Source of the DNA: Rutpela maculata
Lineage: Eukaryota > Arthropoda > Insecta > Coleoptera > Cerambycidae
Length of the DNA: 64,000 nucleotides
Assembly: GCA_936432065.2 (NCBI GenBank)
Contig: OW386291.2
Span: 16,841,821 to 16,905,820 of the forward strand
Reading direction: 5' to 3'
Part shown: positions 11,691 to 22,800 of the stretch, piece by piece
Numbering within the stretch: the first letter of the stretch is position 1
How the letters are laid out: every line of letters begins with the position of its first letter
The notes under the pieces: model-generated
Databases searched by the model: none
The model's input: the letters and a program-made list of their open reading frames with translations, nothing else
What the model was told of the DNA's origin: nothing
Position numbers and translations under genes: made by a program

Positions 11691-12470
11691 GTCATATGAC
11701 AGTCAATGTTATCTGAACACGGCATATTGCATCAATAAACAAATGTCGAGAGGCACAAAAGCAATAACAAATAATAATCGTATCAATAATCGACGATTAC
11801 GATTAATCGTAAAATTGTGATAGCCACAATTTACGACTAATCTTCATCGTAATCGTTTTAATTTTCAATATAAATCATTTTAATATAACATAATACTACA
11901 CTACATGTAATGCAATCCCCTTTATCTCTGTATGCCTGAACGAACTTTGTGCCGGAGGGAGGGAGGGGAGGAGATGGTAAGATGGTGGAATAGTGAGAAA
12001 GGCGGTGAGAAAAAAAGTCGGAAATCCACAGAAGCATCGCTACAGGCATAATAGTCCCTTCAAATTAGGAAAAATTAAAGAAAATTTTCCCAGTTATGAG
12101 ACCTGTAAAAGTGAAGTATTTGGGTTGTCTAAAGATGATTTTCACCTCCCGCAGTTCTAAAAAAGGGTGGTTTTTGAGAAATATATACATATATATGAAT
12201 TTTTTCTTTTTCTCTATTTTGAGGAAAAACAATGCATTTTGGTCAAAAATATCAAAATCATAAAATTTCCCATACATTTTGTCTCTACCTTTTTTCGAAT
12301 TTCGCATAGTTTCGCCGCTAGACTACATATAGACTTTTGCGCCTTTTTTAGATTTTGAGCCAAAATTATGCATTTTTATGAAAAATTACATGAAATCAAA
12401 GTTGTAGAACATAAAATTCACTATCTTTAGGTGTTTTCTGTGTTTTTTTTTTCATTAAAATATATATATT
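11691..12470. other. AT-rich sequence with a small palindrome at ~11775-11870
   Basis: Words such as GATTACGATTAATCGTAA are followed by inverse counterparts (TTACGACTAATC, CATCGTAATCG), suggesting a MITE remnant. Nothing coding recognised in the rest. Confidence 0.4.
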
Positions 12471-13282
12471 CTATTGGTGCGGGAGCTAAGTGGCTTTTTC
12501 GGACACTCATCGTTACAAGCATTTTCTATGCGCTGGTTAATTCTATCGAACTTAAATAACGACAAAATATACTTCTGGCATATGTCAGCCCGTCGAGTTG
12601 GCCATGGTTCCAGATATAAAAATCAGTGAAATTATATTCTCGTTACAAAGCCAATTTTTTGTGTGTGTACACATTATATGTTTAGAATGAATAAAATAAG
12701 ATCGCCAGAAAGTGTGGGCCATCAGGGGCGCAACCAGAAAGGTCAGTAAGGCTAGCCAGAAAGAAAATGTTTAGGATTTTTGAAGAAAATTAGATTTTTT
12801 TTCGCATATTTCATCTCAGAACTCTAAACTCATCGTTACAAGTTCTGGTTCTTTTTTAAAACGTAAATATAAGCTCCTTCAACAATAGAATAGCCTCCCC
12901 GTAAAGTTCTTAGTGTCAACAAAAGTACCATAGGCTCTTAAATATACAGGAATTTAACACTTTCGGTAACTGGACTCCGTACCGTGCCTCAGATGTATTG
13001 TATCATTATTACCTTTCTGGCTGCGCCTCCTGACGGCCCACACTTTCTGGCGTACTTATTTTATTCATTCTAAACATAAAATGCGTACACACACAAAAAA
13101 TGAGCCTTGTAACGATGACATGATTTCACTGATTTTAAAAACAGTGTTCGTGACGCTCCTGACAGGAAGTGCCCCGCCAGAAGTCGATTTTATGAATCGT
13201 TATCATCCATTAAGCCATAAAAATATCTCAAAGTTCATAAAACGATGAGCTGCCGAAAAAGCCACCTAGCTCCCGCTCTATA
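12471..13282. mobile_element. Foldback/MITE with ~280-bp inverted arms
   Basis: Arms 12471-12760 and 13010-13282 are inverse complements, with GCGGGAGCTAAGTGGC / GCCACCTAGCTCCCGC at the tips, and ATGTTTAGAATGAATAAAAT and GCCAGAAAGTGTGGGCC inside. The inner ends carry GGGGCGCAACCAGAAAGGT / ACCTTTCTGGCTGCGCC, which resembles a hAT MITE tip. No coding capacity. It lies just downstream (in gene orientation) of the malic-enzyme exon. Confidence 0.7.
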
Positions 13283-13373
13283 ACATGTGTATACATATTT
13301 CAAAAATTCAAAGCCTAAAAATACTCAAGAATTTGTAAAAACAATATTTAAAAAATTACATACATTTTCCTAC

Positions 13374-13530
13374 CTTGTTTAGCCGGGGATCTCGAAGATG
13401 ATCAATGCCCATAACCTGTGACGGGGAAATGACGTCACCAGTGACATTTCTTTTGGGGGTATCGTCGACTTTTAAAACTCTCAATGATTCTGTTAAAACT
13501 CCTTTCTGACCAGCTATTGCCGACCTTGAT
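13374..13530 (-). CDS. Men: Internal exon of NADP-dependent malic enzyme (host gene)
   Basis: A 157-nt minus-strand segment is bounded by a good acceptor (polypyrimidine tract then TTGCAG, intron side at 13531 and above) and a donor (AAACAAG|GTAGG, GT at 13372-13373). It is open for exactly 52 codons after one leading base, and ends VMGIDHLRDPRLNK. In cytosolic/mitochondrial malic enzymes an LRNP/LRDP.LNK block sits just before the conserved AFTLEERQ motif, so the next exon should begin with GLAFT-like residues at lower coordinates. Malic enzyme oxidatively decarboxylates malate to pyruvate, yielding NADPH. The other exons are not visible, which implies long TE-filled introns. Upstream intron phase is 2, downstream phase 0. 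The family call rests on one short conserved block; splice sites and the open frame support a real exon. Confidence 0.72.
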
Positions 13531-13895
13531 CTGCAACAAAAAAAAGCAAGAATAAGAAATTAAAAATTAAGAATACCTATAATTTTAGAGCAAAATGTTA
13601 CTAAGGTTTATGATCAAGCACAAAAATACGAATATAGGCCTCAACTTGTTTTTTGTTTTATTTTAGATATGTTGGTAATTTTTTATAATTTAAACCTCGT
13701 GCGCTACGTTTTCACGTTGGTCGATTGAAATCAAATTTTGCATAAATTCTTTCCTCGATTAACTGTATAAATTGATAACAATTCAAAACATTTTTCTTGT
13801 CAGGGATAGCTATTAACTAAGGACCACCCCTAATTTGTATGCAGATGTTTGTCTACAATTTTGCAGTTATGTATTCATAACTTAGTCAGAAATTC
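13531..13895. other. Probable intron, nothing else recognised
   Basis: The sequence directly upstream (minus-strand sense) of the malic-enzyme exon has the pyrimidine tract and acceptor and is otherwise AT-rich. Confidence 0.45.
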
Positions 13896-14282
13896 GCACT
13901 AAGATCTACAAAAAAAAGTCTTGTCCTAAGGTTTTCGAAGTATTTTGACACGCTGAAAAAAATTTTGGACAAAACAATTTTTTCTATCGTGTCAGTTTTT
14001 GTCTACCACCACTTTTATCCCCTTAGAAGGGCAAAGAGAGGTCTTCTCCTAAGGTTCTGATCTAACTTTTCTGAAATATTTTGACGGGTTGAAGATAATA
14101 ATGGACACTATTTTCTACCGTATCGGTTTCCCTCTACCACCACCCCCTGATCTCCTAGGGGTGGCTGAGGCAAACTGACACGATAGACATTTTTTTTTGT
14201 CCAAAATTGGCTTCAGCGTGTCAAAATACTTCAGAAAAGTTAGATGAGAACCTTAGAACAAGACCTTTTTTTTGTCGACCTG
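13896..14282. repeat. Inverted repeat with internal direct duplication
   Basis: Arms 13896-13999 and 14174-14282 share AAGTCTTGTCCTAAGGTT / AACCTTAGAACAAGACCTT and CTATCGTGTCAGTTT / AAACTGACACGATAG. A related segment (GTCTTCTCCTAAGGTTCTGA) lies between them in direct orientation. Foldback-type remnant, noncoding. Confidence 0.6.
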
Positions 14283-15105
14283 TGTAATTAACAGGCACAT
14301 AGCCCATTATCAGAAGTTAAATCTGTAGATTGTAGTTTTTTTTTCGTAGTGGTTCAACACAATAGACAAACTTCTGTATATCCAGCAATTACGTACATTT
14401 TGCTATATTTATAACTGTAAAACTTTTCGTTATTATACAAAGTGTGCATTATTAATGAGAATAAACTATGTATCCAGATAACATTATCAAAAAAAAAAAA
14501 ATGAACAAAAAATTCTAAACCGATAACATTTTCTACTCCCTTGGTGATTAAGATAACGGTTAATACAATAGAATCAATGCAGGTGCGCATAATTCAAAGG
14601 TATAAATAATTTTGCTGCTTATGATTACAAAGTATATATAGACATTATTGTACAATAAATAAATATGTCAATCAAACTCATAATAAAAAAAAATACGAAT
14701 ATCAAAAACTTTCTCAAATATTTTTCTAAGTATTTTTCAAACAATTAACAAAAAGTTATACGCCGAAAGACGTGATGTGTGTTGTATATTATACAGCGTG
14801 ATTTACCACGACATGCGGAAAATAAAATGGTGTACTAGTCTCCTAGGTGGGAAAGTCCCTGCAAAGTTTTAGAGTGATCCGAGGTAATTTAGAAATTTTT
14901 GTTGCATTAAAACTTTCACAGATACGCTGCTGTTACTTGTCTGTGGTCAGTACGGTAGGGCAATGAATTTAATTGTGAAAGAACATATCGAAGATGTTTA
15001 CATTTCATTAATTGATATAAAAAGTTGAGCTGACGCATGCGAGCAAAGTGCCGCGTTTTTTGCTTTCGGTCGAACAATCAGGTCATCGGCAGGTACAAAG
15101 ACTAC
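14283..15105. other. AT-rich sequence, nothing recognised
   Basis: No gene or structured repeat seen. 14930-15030 shows weak similarity to 34170-34290. Confidence 0.35.
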
Positions 15106-15260
15106 ATAGTACAGTACCTGGAGGTAAAAAATATGCAAAACTTCGCAATAATTTCATATTGAATGATAACGTTTTTATGGGTGATTCTTGTCGTAAAAGG
15201 TATCATCTTCAGTTTCTATATGCTCCCGCCGCTTACCCCAATTTACCCCCCAACCCTTCG
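15106..15260 (+). repeat. Dispersed repeat, copy 2 (partner at 745-905)
   Basis: TAGTACAGTACCT then AAAAATATGCAAAACTT and TCATATTGAA match 745-810. It runs into the inverse family-F copy that follows. Confidence 0.55.
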
Positions 15261-15540
15261 ACGGAACAAGACGAAAATATAATCTAGTTCTAGATCTCGT
15301 TAAAATACCAAATTTCAAGTCAATATCTCAAGCGGTTCCAGAGTAAACGTGCGCACAAAGAAAAAGTTACAGGCAGGCAGACAGCCAGATCGACAGACAA
15401 ACCGACAGACAGACAGAATTTCGCTCAAACTTAAAATCTCGACGTTTTATGACATTCTAAGCCTATTTGAACAATAAAAATCTTTAAATTTTTTTTTGTC
15501 GTTACTATACTTTCACTGGATGTGGAAGTAATTAAGTTTT
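15220..15540 (-). repeat. Dispersed repeat family F, copy 2 (inverse)
   Basis: Reverse complement of the 63356-63650 unit: ATTTCAAGTCAATATCTCA, TAAACGTGCGCACAAAG, a (CAGACAGC..GACAGACA) microsatellite, then ACTATACTTTCACTGGATG and GTGGAAGTAATTA at the end. The tip is a near palindrome, ACTTCCACatCCAGTGGAAGT in the best copy. Confidence 0.7.
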
Positions 15541-16274
15541 AGAATATTTTTTCCCACTTTCTTCAGTTAAATTCATTCAACTTTAGTAATATTACATTGA
15601 AGTAAATTCTGTCATTGAAATTTAATCAATTATTTACATAAATAATAAAAAAATATTGAAAATTATATATATAATATCGAAAAATTCGTGATCCGAAGTC
15701 ATTTTTTTGGTTTTTCTCAATTTTAAGCGGTTTCATGAAAAATAAACCATCAACATGTATAGACCATTTTAAAGTAGACATTTCAACGGTTAAATTGAGC
15801 TCAGATGGAATATTGAAATCGAAAAAAAACATCAATAAAGTTTTCCGTGGAAGATTTTAGTTTTCTTTTCTTTCGAAAAAAGTAAATAACTCGGAAACTA
15901 CTTGTTTCCCAGATTCCAAAAAAATCATGCTTATTCAATGCAAAAAAAATGCATACTTTCACAAAATTTCATGTAAATTGAATTATTTTTACGAGAGAAA
16001 AAAATAAAAAACCGAAAAAATCGGTTTTCTGCCATTTTCTCGGAAAATATGATGAAAAATGCCTTATATGAAGGTTTTATATTTTTCTATTATCTACAAC
16101 TTTTGTGAAAGACATTTTCCGCTAGAATTTTTGTTTTTTCTCTTCTTTATAACCTTAACTAAATTCTCCGGATGGTCCTTGCCTGTTAATAATTTTTGTT
16201 TTTTTCGGCATTCAAAATCCGCTTTGGCACCAGCCTAATACTAAATCACAATTTTATTGCAGCTAAGGCTGCTT
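15541..16274. other. AT-rich sequence with weak palindromic words
   Basis: Words like AAAAACCGAAAAAATCGG and CATTTTCTCGG resemble parts of the foldback at 35891-37620, hinting at a decayed relative. No gene. Confidence 0.35.
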
Positions 16275-16470
16275 GGCCATTCGCACAGCGTCAACGGAAT
16301 AAGATCAAAATATAATCTAGTTCCAGATCTCGTTATAATATCGGTGGGCAGATTTTTTTGCTCAAACCTAAAATCTCGACGTTTCATGACATTCTAAGCC
16401 TAATTGAACTAAAAAAAAAATCAAATTTTTGTTACCGTTACTATACTTCCACGATGTGGAGGTAAGAATT
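16275..16470 (-). repeat. Dispersed repeat family F, copy 3 (partial, inverse)
   Basis: Contains AAAATCTCGACGTTTCATG, GACATTCTAAGCCTAATTGA and ACTATACTTCCACGATGTGG, matching copy 2 in order. The (GACA)n part is largely missing. Confidence 0.65.
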
Positions 16471-17335
16471 AATGACATTTAGGTATATTGTGCTGGTCAG
16501 AGTCTTTATTCTATTGGGAAAAGTAAGTAGTCAGTAAGGGACAGCTGGCGGGCCCTCTAGGCTTATGTTCTTTGAATACGGTGAACACACACCTTGTTGC
16601 TATGCCACTGCAGTGAGAAAATATATTTTCGTTATATTGTTTTTAAAAAAATTACAGATCAATATTTTCACATCCACGTGCTAATTCAATTGCAACATGT
16701 GACGATCGTAACAAAAATGCTAACCAAGGTATTCTGGTTTTCATGAAATATGCCCGATAAGCGATTTTAAAGTATTTAGTTCTGCTAGCTTAATCGTTCG
16801 TAGACAAAATATATATATGTAAAAAAAAATAATATTAGGTCTTGTATAATGTTAATGTTAATGTTAATGTTATATGTACCATAGAGCACTGCAGTGAACT
16901 CACTATAAGGCATGAACAGCTGATCAAGAGGCAACTAGATGTTATTTTCTAATCAATTTGAATGATTAATCAGAAGAATAAAGTAGCCGCCCCTTTTGGC
17001 ACACTTTGTTTGCATTAGTCATTTTTAAAAGTTTTTATTTAACTTCACCTGTCTGTATGTTAGTTAGTTAGTATGTTTAGGTCAGATCTTGCAAGTCAAT
17101 TTTGAAGCACTTAAGGCCGATTTATCAGTACGCGGTTATTTAACCGTTGGTCAAGTTTTTGCTGCCGGTCATATTAACGTCAAACTGTTTATTAATGTTC
17201 CGGTTAACCCAAACCGTAAGGTAAAGTTGCGGCTATTTTAACAGATGCTTTTTTTGCCTGTTATGGAAATAGCTGGAGGTTACAATGCTGTTTACATATA
17301 TAAAGTAAGGTTATAAACTGTGTGTTCGTGTTTGT
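16471..17335. other. No gene; short AATGTT microsatellite and a repeat shared with 31.2 kb
   Basis: Four tandem AATGTT-type units lie near 16848-16872. 17047-17115 (TATGTTAGT..., GTATGTTTAG, ATCTTGCAAGTCAATTTTGA) recurs at 31197-31265 in the same orientation. A pyrimidine-AG site near 16611 on the minus strand has a short open stretch but no convincing exon. Confidence 0.45.
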
Positions 17336-17339
17336 GTTA

Positions 17340-18374
17340 TAGTTAGGGTGACCATATTTTTTTCTAGAAAAAAGAGTACCTTATTTAAAGGTGAGGGTTA
17401 AGTAATTAAAAATGCGTCGCAGGCGAAAATTTTGAATTTTTCAAGGTCAAACGGCCTTAAATTAAAAGTTAGATATTTGATTAAAAATTATATTGTCTTC
17501 AAAATGTAGGTCTCGTGTGCGCAAGATTTAAAAATATAAAATGCCAGATATATTTATATCAGGTAAAAAAAAAACAAATAATCTATATATTCTAATAAAA
17601 ATATAAAGAAACAACAAATAATCTCTTCAATTTTCCCTCGACGTGCCTGCAACTACAGCACCCGGATCATCAGGTTGATGCCAGTCGTACTTCTGGGAAC
17701 TTAAAATTGCCTCAAGAAAAAAGAAGTACATTTATGTGTACTTAATGAACTTTTTAAGGACAGTAGGACATTACTCGAAAAAAGAGTACTGTCCTACTAA
17801 AATAAGTACATATGGTCACCCTAGTTATAGTCTATGTGCCCGCGTACAAAAATGCAATTTATACATATCCTCGTATAACTTCTTGTACGGCATAATTGCG
17901 CCTAGTCTATCACTTTTTTCCTCTGCGAAAATTTGCGTAAACGCGGCGTTCCTCCTCAGCATGAAAAAGACGATTTCCACACGTCGCTGTCGTACTGGAA
18001 AATCGGCAAATATATTTTGTCGGACAATTTGAGAATTGGATTCTACATATATATTCTATATATTTCTACAAACTGTCCGACAAAAATTTTGGAACGTTAA
18101 GGGTGTCTACCACCCTAAACATAACATAACTTTAAAACATTTATTGATAACCAGCTGATTTTTCAAGATTGCTTAATAAAAATATGTAGAATCCAATTTT
18201 CGAATTGTCGGACAAAATATATTTGCCGATTTTCCAGTCCGACGCGTGGAAATCGTCTTTTTCATGCCGCGTTTACGAAAATTGAAAAGTGATAGACTAG
18301 GCGCAATTATGCCGTACAAGAAGTTATACGAGGATATGTATAAATTGCATTTTTGTACGCGGGCACCTAGACTA
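17340..18374. mobile_element. TAGTC-ended foldback element E, TTA duplication, split by a MITE
   Basis: Inverted arms of about 215 bp (17832-18045 and 18175-18374) run from TAGTCTATGTGCCCGCG on the left and TAGTCTAGGTGCCCGCG (read inward) on the right. Once the hAT MITE (17344-17823) and its duplicated octamer are removed, the left end is TTA|TAGTC (TTA at 17337-17339) and the right end is GACTA|TTA (TTA at 18375-18377). About 547 bp without the MITE and noncoding. Terminal motif and TSD match elements A and B. Confidence 0.7.
17344..17823. mobile_element. hAT-like MITE, TAGGGTGACCATAT termini, 8-bp duplication
   Basis: Ends TAGGGTGACCATAT and ATATGGTCACCCTA are exact inverse complements, and subterminal AAAAAAGAGTAC words match too. 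Flanked by perfect GTTATAGT duplications (17336-17343 and 17824-17831). 480 bp, no transposase. Confidence 0.85.
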
Positions 18375-18377
18375 TTA

Positions 18378-19351
18378 AGAAAGTATAAAAAATAAATGTA
18401 TTTTGAAGAAATGAAATTAGTGATGAAGATGAGGACTTTGAGGCTGATTTTTTTTTAATATAAGAGAAGACCTTATACAATTAAGGAAATAATCGATCCT
18501 TTTGCAGAATTAGACTGATAATTTCGAATTTCGTAAAAGATTTCGATCAACAAAAAAAAAACAGTGTTAATGGTTCTTGAGTAAATTGAACTCTGCTGCC
18601 AAATTTCAATTTTTTGTAGCAGATGGTTTTGTAACTGCCGGTTGGTTGAAGGCAGGATAATATCTATTTACGTACCAAGGCTTGTAAGTGAATTTTACAG
18701 GTCGATAACACAGTGGTTGAGGTTTTTCGAGACCTGCAAATACATCTGTAAATACACATAAAGCCGAGGTGCATACGACGTTTTTCGTACTACTAGCAAT
18801 ATTACAATTTTTAGGGAAATTTATTCAAAATTATTATATTTCAAGATTTGTCGAACTCATTTATTAGTTGGCTTAGACTCTAATTGGAGTGTGTTTACTT
18901 TCTGCTATAGTTACTGTTTACTGTAAATAAATTGTCAATCTACGCGGTAGAAATTTTTTTAAATTGAAAATTCGGATTCAGCACACAAAAATACTTAAGG
19001 TATGGTAGGTTTAGTCCTTGGAACAGAAACTTTTTTTGTAGAACCTATGCACAGGTCTACAAAAAAAAGCTACACGAAAATGTGCCTAACAGGCACAAAC
19101 AAAATTTACAAAATATTGTTATACGATCAAAAAGTATATCAAATAATTTACATTGTATAGGTATATCATATTAAAAAAAGTTCTAATCATCACATTCAAA
19201 AACAAATTGAAAATAAAAAGACGGTAAATAATGACGTATATAATGAGAAATAAATTCTAAAGAATTTTCATGGTTTCATTTATCATGTTGGTGGTAGTGC
19301 TCTGTAGATCTGTTGCTTACGTTTACATTGTGAGTTTAATATTTGTTTATA
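18378..19351. other. AT-rich sequence, no gene recognised
   Basis: A small inverted pair (about 19028-19070, TTTTTTGTAGA / TCTACAAAAAA) is the only structure noticed. Confidence 0.4.
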
Positions 19352-19479
19352 ATGGAACCTAATTTTGTGAAAGGTACTTCAGATAATTTACCCATAGTGG
19401 ATTTTTATATGGTACACGAATTTTATGTAGATAATTTGAACTATTTAAGTGCCGAATCCCGAAATGTTAAAAATTTGAG
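19352..19479 (+). CDS. Possible first coding exon of a YqaJ-associated insect family
   Basis: An ATG opens 42 codons plus two bases, ending at a donor (TTGAG|GTTAGT, GT at 19480). The peptide contains LPIVDFYMVHEFYVDN and LSAESRNVKNLR. This resembles, from memory, the N-terminus of an insect/cnidarian uncharacterised family in which a (L)P..D..MV.EF...N..F.SAE...VK..R stretch precedes a Cys-His segment and a YqaJ-type nuclease domain. The remaining exons are not visible, so this is either the first exon of a gene with a long intron or a broken fragment. Function is not inferable from this piece; the call depends on family memory and one splice site. Confidence 0.42.
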
Positions 19480-20203
19480 GTTAGTACTTCTTGACAATGA
19501 CTCACATCGATACTAACACTAACAGCAAATAAGCAAAGCAAACGACGCCCGTCGATTATTTCTTTATCTAACTGCGCATGCTCGAATTCAAAATTTCTTA
19601 ATTTCACTATTAAAATGACTTTAGATTGTAAAATAAAAAATGCGGGTCAAATAAAATTTAATAAAGTACTTGAATATAAAATTTTTAAAAAATGGTCAAC
19701 GACCCTATTGCAATTTTATTTAAAAGATGTTCACACAAAGATGTTGAAGATTACAGAGTATTATTAATTATACACGGAGTGTTACTTTTTAATCTAAAAT
19801 TGTAACTAAGTAATTTCGTGGTATTTTCGTCAGATCATTGATCTGCTGAATTCTATATTTGGCATTGCGATGTTTGTATTTAATTTTATATGACCGTTTG
19901 ACCACAGTTTCTCCGCTATTTTAAAATAAATCACCTTGTTTATTTTCATAAGAATATACTATTAATAAATTATTTGCTGCCAATTGCAACATATATACGC
20001 TGACGATATAAAAATTAACGCACCATCGATAATGTAAAAAATAATGTTTTTTTTGCCCCCACATGAAAACGCATATGACAAAAAATAAAATGTTGGAAAA
20101 TGTTAGTTAATGCTAGGCATATTTATTTAGGTATTTATTTAAAGATACAACTTCCCAGACAGAAAAAAATCCAATTAAAGGGCAGGAAGATACAAATGAT
20201 AAA
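19480..20203. other. AT-rich sequence, nothing recognised
   Basis: No supported gene or repeat. It would be intron of the preceding candidate exon if that is real. Confidence 0.4.
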
Positions 20204-20765
20204 TAGGCGAGGAAATATAGCAGTCAACCTTCAATTTTTTGCAGTAAGTCGGATTGAGATGTGGTTTTTTGCATTTGCTTCGTTAACTCGTCTAGCAACT
20301 TTGTGCCATATTTTGGTCTTGTACTTTTTTGAAATTGCATTGCTACATCGAAAAGTGCATTCTGATAAGTGCATCTTTTCAAGTGATGAAGAAAAAATTC
20401 ATATCTTCCAGAAAAAACTCCCGAATCCTACGAATTACAGTACCCGGGGGTTTTTTGAGTCGCTGGACTGGAGTGTGATGTCCAAATGAGCCCCCTGTGC
20501 ACCTGCAGGTCAGGACGGCACCAGGAACGCCATCACCTGGAGTTCCCTGTAAACTCATAGAAAATCGATCGAAACTCGTTACCCGGGGGTTTTTCGGATC
20601 GCTCGTCCAGAATCTGACATCGGCAACTTCCACCGGAGGACCTGGTGCGCGCGACCTGGCTAATAACGTCATCTCCTGAACGTCATACTGAAATTTTGTC
20701 GTCAAACTTTCTAACATTGCTTTAATGAATGCTAGTTAATATATTATTATAGTAGAATAACAACG

Positions 20766-21887
20766 ACGAAGGAATCTGAAAGAACTCGTCGTTCAAATCA
20801 TGGAGCCTCAGCTGATGTATTTTTCAATGAAAATATGCCATTAAGACTTGCCCAAGAGAAATTCCTTCACAATAATAAAAATAAGAGTAACCTGATAAAA
20901 AATGTTGAGGACGAAATTAACTGAATTAGGTATAAATTCTGTACATTGCTTAGCTGATGCTGACAGGACTATTGTTACCACCGCAATAGAACTTGCGAAA
21001 GACATCAGCAAGAAGGTGGTGATTGTAGCAGAAGATACAGATATACTGGTATGTATTACTAACTGCATTAACACCATCAAATGTAGAACTTTTTTTGTTA
21101 AAGCCAGCTCGACCGAAGAAGCCCGAAGAATTATATTCTTCAAAGAGATTGACTCATATGCCATCAGTGGCCGATAGTATTTTATTATTGCATGCTATTA
21201 CCGGATGCGACACTGTCTCAGCAACGCACTATCAAGGGAAAGTGAAATTTTTTAAAACATTCCAAAAGTTCCCTGACCCTGAACCTCATGCTGCAAAGTT
21301 CAAGGAAGTTGGATTTTCAGTAGAGGAAATTTTGGAACACGGGTGCCATTTATATCTAGCAATGTACAATGCACTGCTTACGTTCAGAAAGCCAAATGTC
21401 CCCGACCAATTTAAGCTCAGTGGAATTCAATTAGTAGAAATGTTCAAGTACAGAATGTACTTAATGGCAGTTGCCAGCAAAAAAAAAAATATCGGAAAAA
21501 TCATTCCTCACTCAACATCTTAAACGGGTTTATTTACAACTACAAAATTGGTTGTTTGGAGAAGAGCATCACCTAGATCCAACAGATTGGGGTTGGAAAA
21601 ACGAGAACGATAAGCTGATCCCCATAAGGATGACACGACCACCTGGCCCACCGAATATAATGAAGTTGATATTCTATGGATGTAAAACTGACTGCGGTTA
21701 TTCCTGTGGGTGTAGGAAGAACGGCCTGATTTGCAATATCGCTTGCAAAAATTGTGCCGGCTCAAATTGCACCAACGTCGAGAAATATTCCACAGAACAA
21801 TTAGTTGCCGCCGAAAATGACCCTCTCGATGAAGAAAGTACTAACGTATCAGTTGATGAGGCGGACGATATTTGGAATAAACTGTAA
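20766..21887 (+). pseudogene. FEN1/XPG-like nuclease with CXC zinc domain, copy A, broken
   Basis: Pieces in order across frames: 20766-20925 (ASADVFFNENMPLRLAQEKF and a HNNKNKSNLI stretch); 20902-21070 (CLADADRTIV and VVIVAEDTDILVCIT); 21150-21523 (LLLHAITGCDTVSA, then a helical region); 21515-21887 (LDPTDWGWK, then a Cys-rich CXC block with CKTDCGYSCGCRKNG and CKNCAGSNC). AEDTDIL and TGCDTVS correspond to the TEDMDCL and LGCDY motifs of FEN1/XPG nucleases, and the Cys spacing resembles tesmin/TSO1 CXC domains. At least three frameshifts and loss of the N-terminal third make it dead. It is homologous to the gene at 24536-26138, clearly diverged, and in the same orientation. Confidence 0.72.
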
Positions 21888-22100
21888 AATTAAGAAAAGT
21901 TTTTTTTGATAACTTAATGTATTTGTAAAAGGAAATATAAAGTTCAGATATTTTTGAAATTGTGCCTGCATATATTTGTACCCATACCTTTCATTTACCC
22001 CTCGAATAGTTTCAATTCAATCGACTATTCCAACTCTGGTGATAAAGTAAGTTCATTGAAAAAGAGAGGACATGCCCATTTTGTATAAGTTATGAGGTTG

Positions 22101-22800
22101 CCGATGTCAGATTCGGGACGAGCGACCCGAAAAACACCCGGATAACGAGTTTCGATCGATTTGATAAGTAATTTCAGTAAAACTCCAGGAGATGACGTTA
22201 TTAGCCAGGTCGCGAGCACCAGGTCCTCAGGAGGAGATTGCCGATGTCAGATTCGGGACGAGCGACCCGAAAAACACCCGGATAACGAGTTTCGATCGAT
22301 TTGATAAGTAATTTCAGTAAAACTCCAGGAGATGACGTTATTAGCCAGGTCGCGAGCACCAGGTCCTCAGGAGGAGATTGCCGATGTCAGATTCGGGACG
22401 AGCGACCCGAAAAACACCCGGATAACGAGTTTCGATCGATTTGATAAGTAATTTCAGTAAAACTCCAGGAGATGACGTTATTAGCCAGGTCGCGAGCACC
22501 AGGTCCTCAGGAGGAGATTGCCGATGTCAGATTCGGGACGAGCGACCCGAAAAACACCCGGATAACGAGTTTCGATCGATTTGATAAGTAATTTCAGTAA
22601 AACTCCAGGAGATGACGTTATTAACCAGGTCGCGCGCACCAGGTCCTCCGGAGGAGGTTGCCGATGTTAGATTCGGGACGAGCGACCCGAAAAACCCCCG
22701 GGTAACGAGTTTCGATTGATTTTCCATGAGTTTACAGGGAACTCCAGGTGATGACGTTGCTGGTGCCGTCCTGACCTCCAGGGGGCTCATTTAGACCTGA
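22101..22800. repeat. Five 140-bp tandem units in the right TIR of element A
   Basis: CCGATGT.AGATTCGGGACG starts at 22101, 22241, 22381, 22521 and 22661, exactly 140 bp apart. The first four units are nearly identical; the fifth merges into the true TIR sequence. The left TIR has a single inverse unit (about 20540-20680). Units contain GTTTCGATCGATTTGATAAG and GCCAGGTCGCGAGCACCAGG. Recent local amplification of a subterminal segment. Confidence 0.85.

Noticed and set aside
12721..13030. Independent hAT MITE inside the foldback
   Set aside because: Its tips are hAT-like, but the flanks are inverted rather than direct repeats, so it is part of the palindrome.
16520..16640. Possible minus-strand exon after TTTTCTCACTGCAG
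   Set aside because: The acceptor looks good, but no suitable donor or family follows within the open stretch.
22101..22800. Regular repeats suggesting a CRISPR-like array
   Set aside because: Units are 140 bp with no unique spacers, and they match the TIR of a transposon in a eukaryotic genome.
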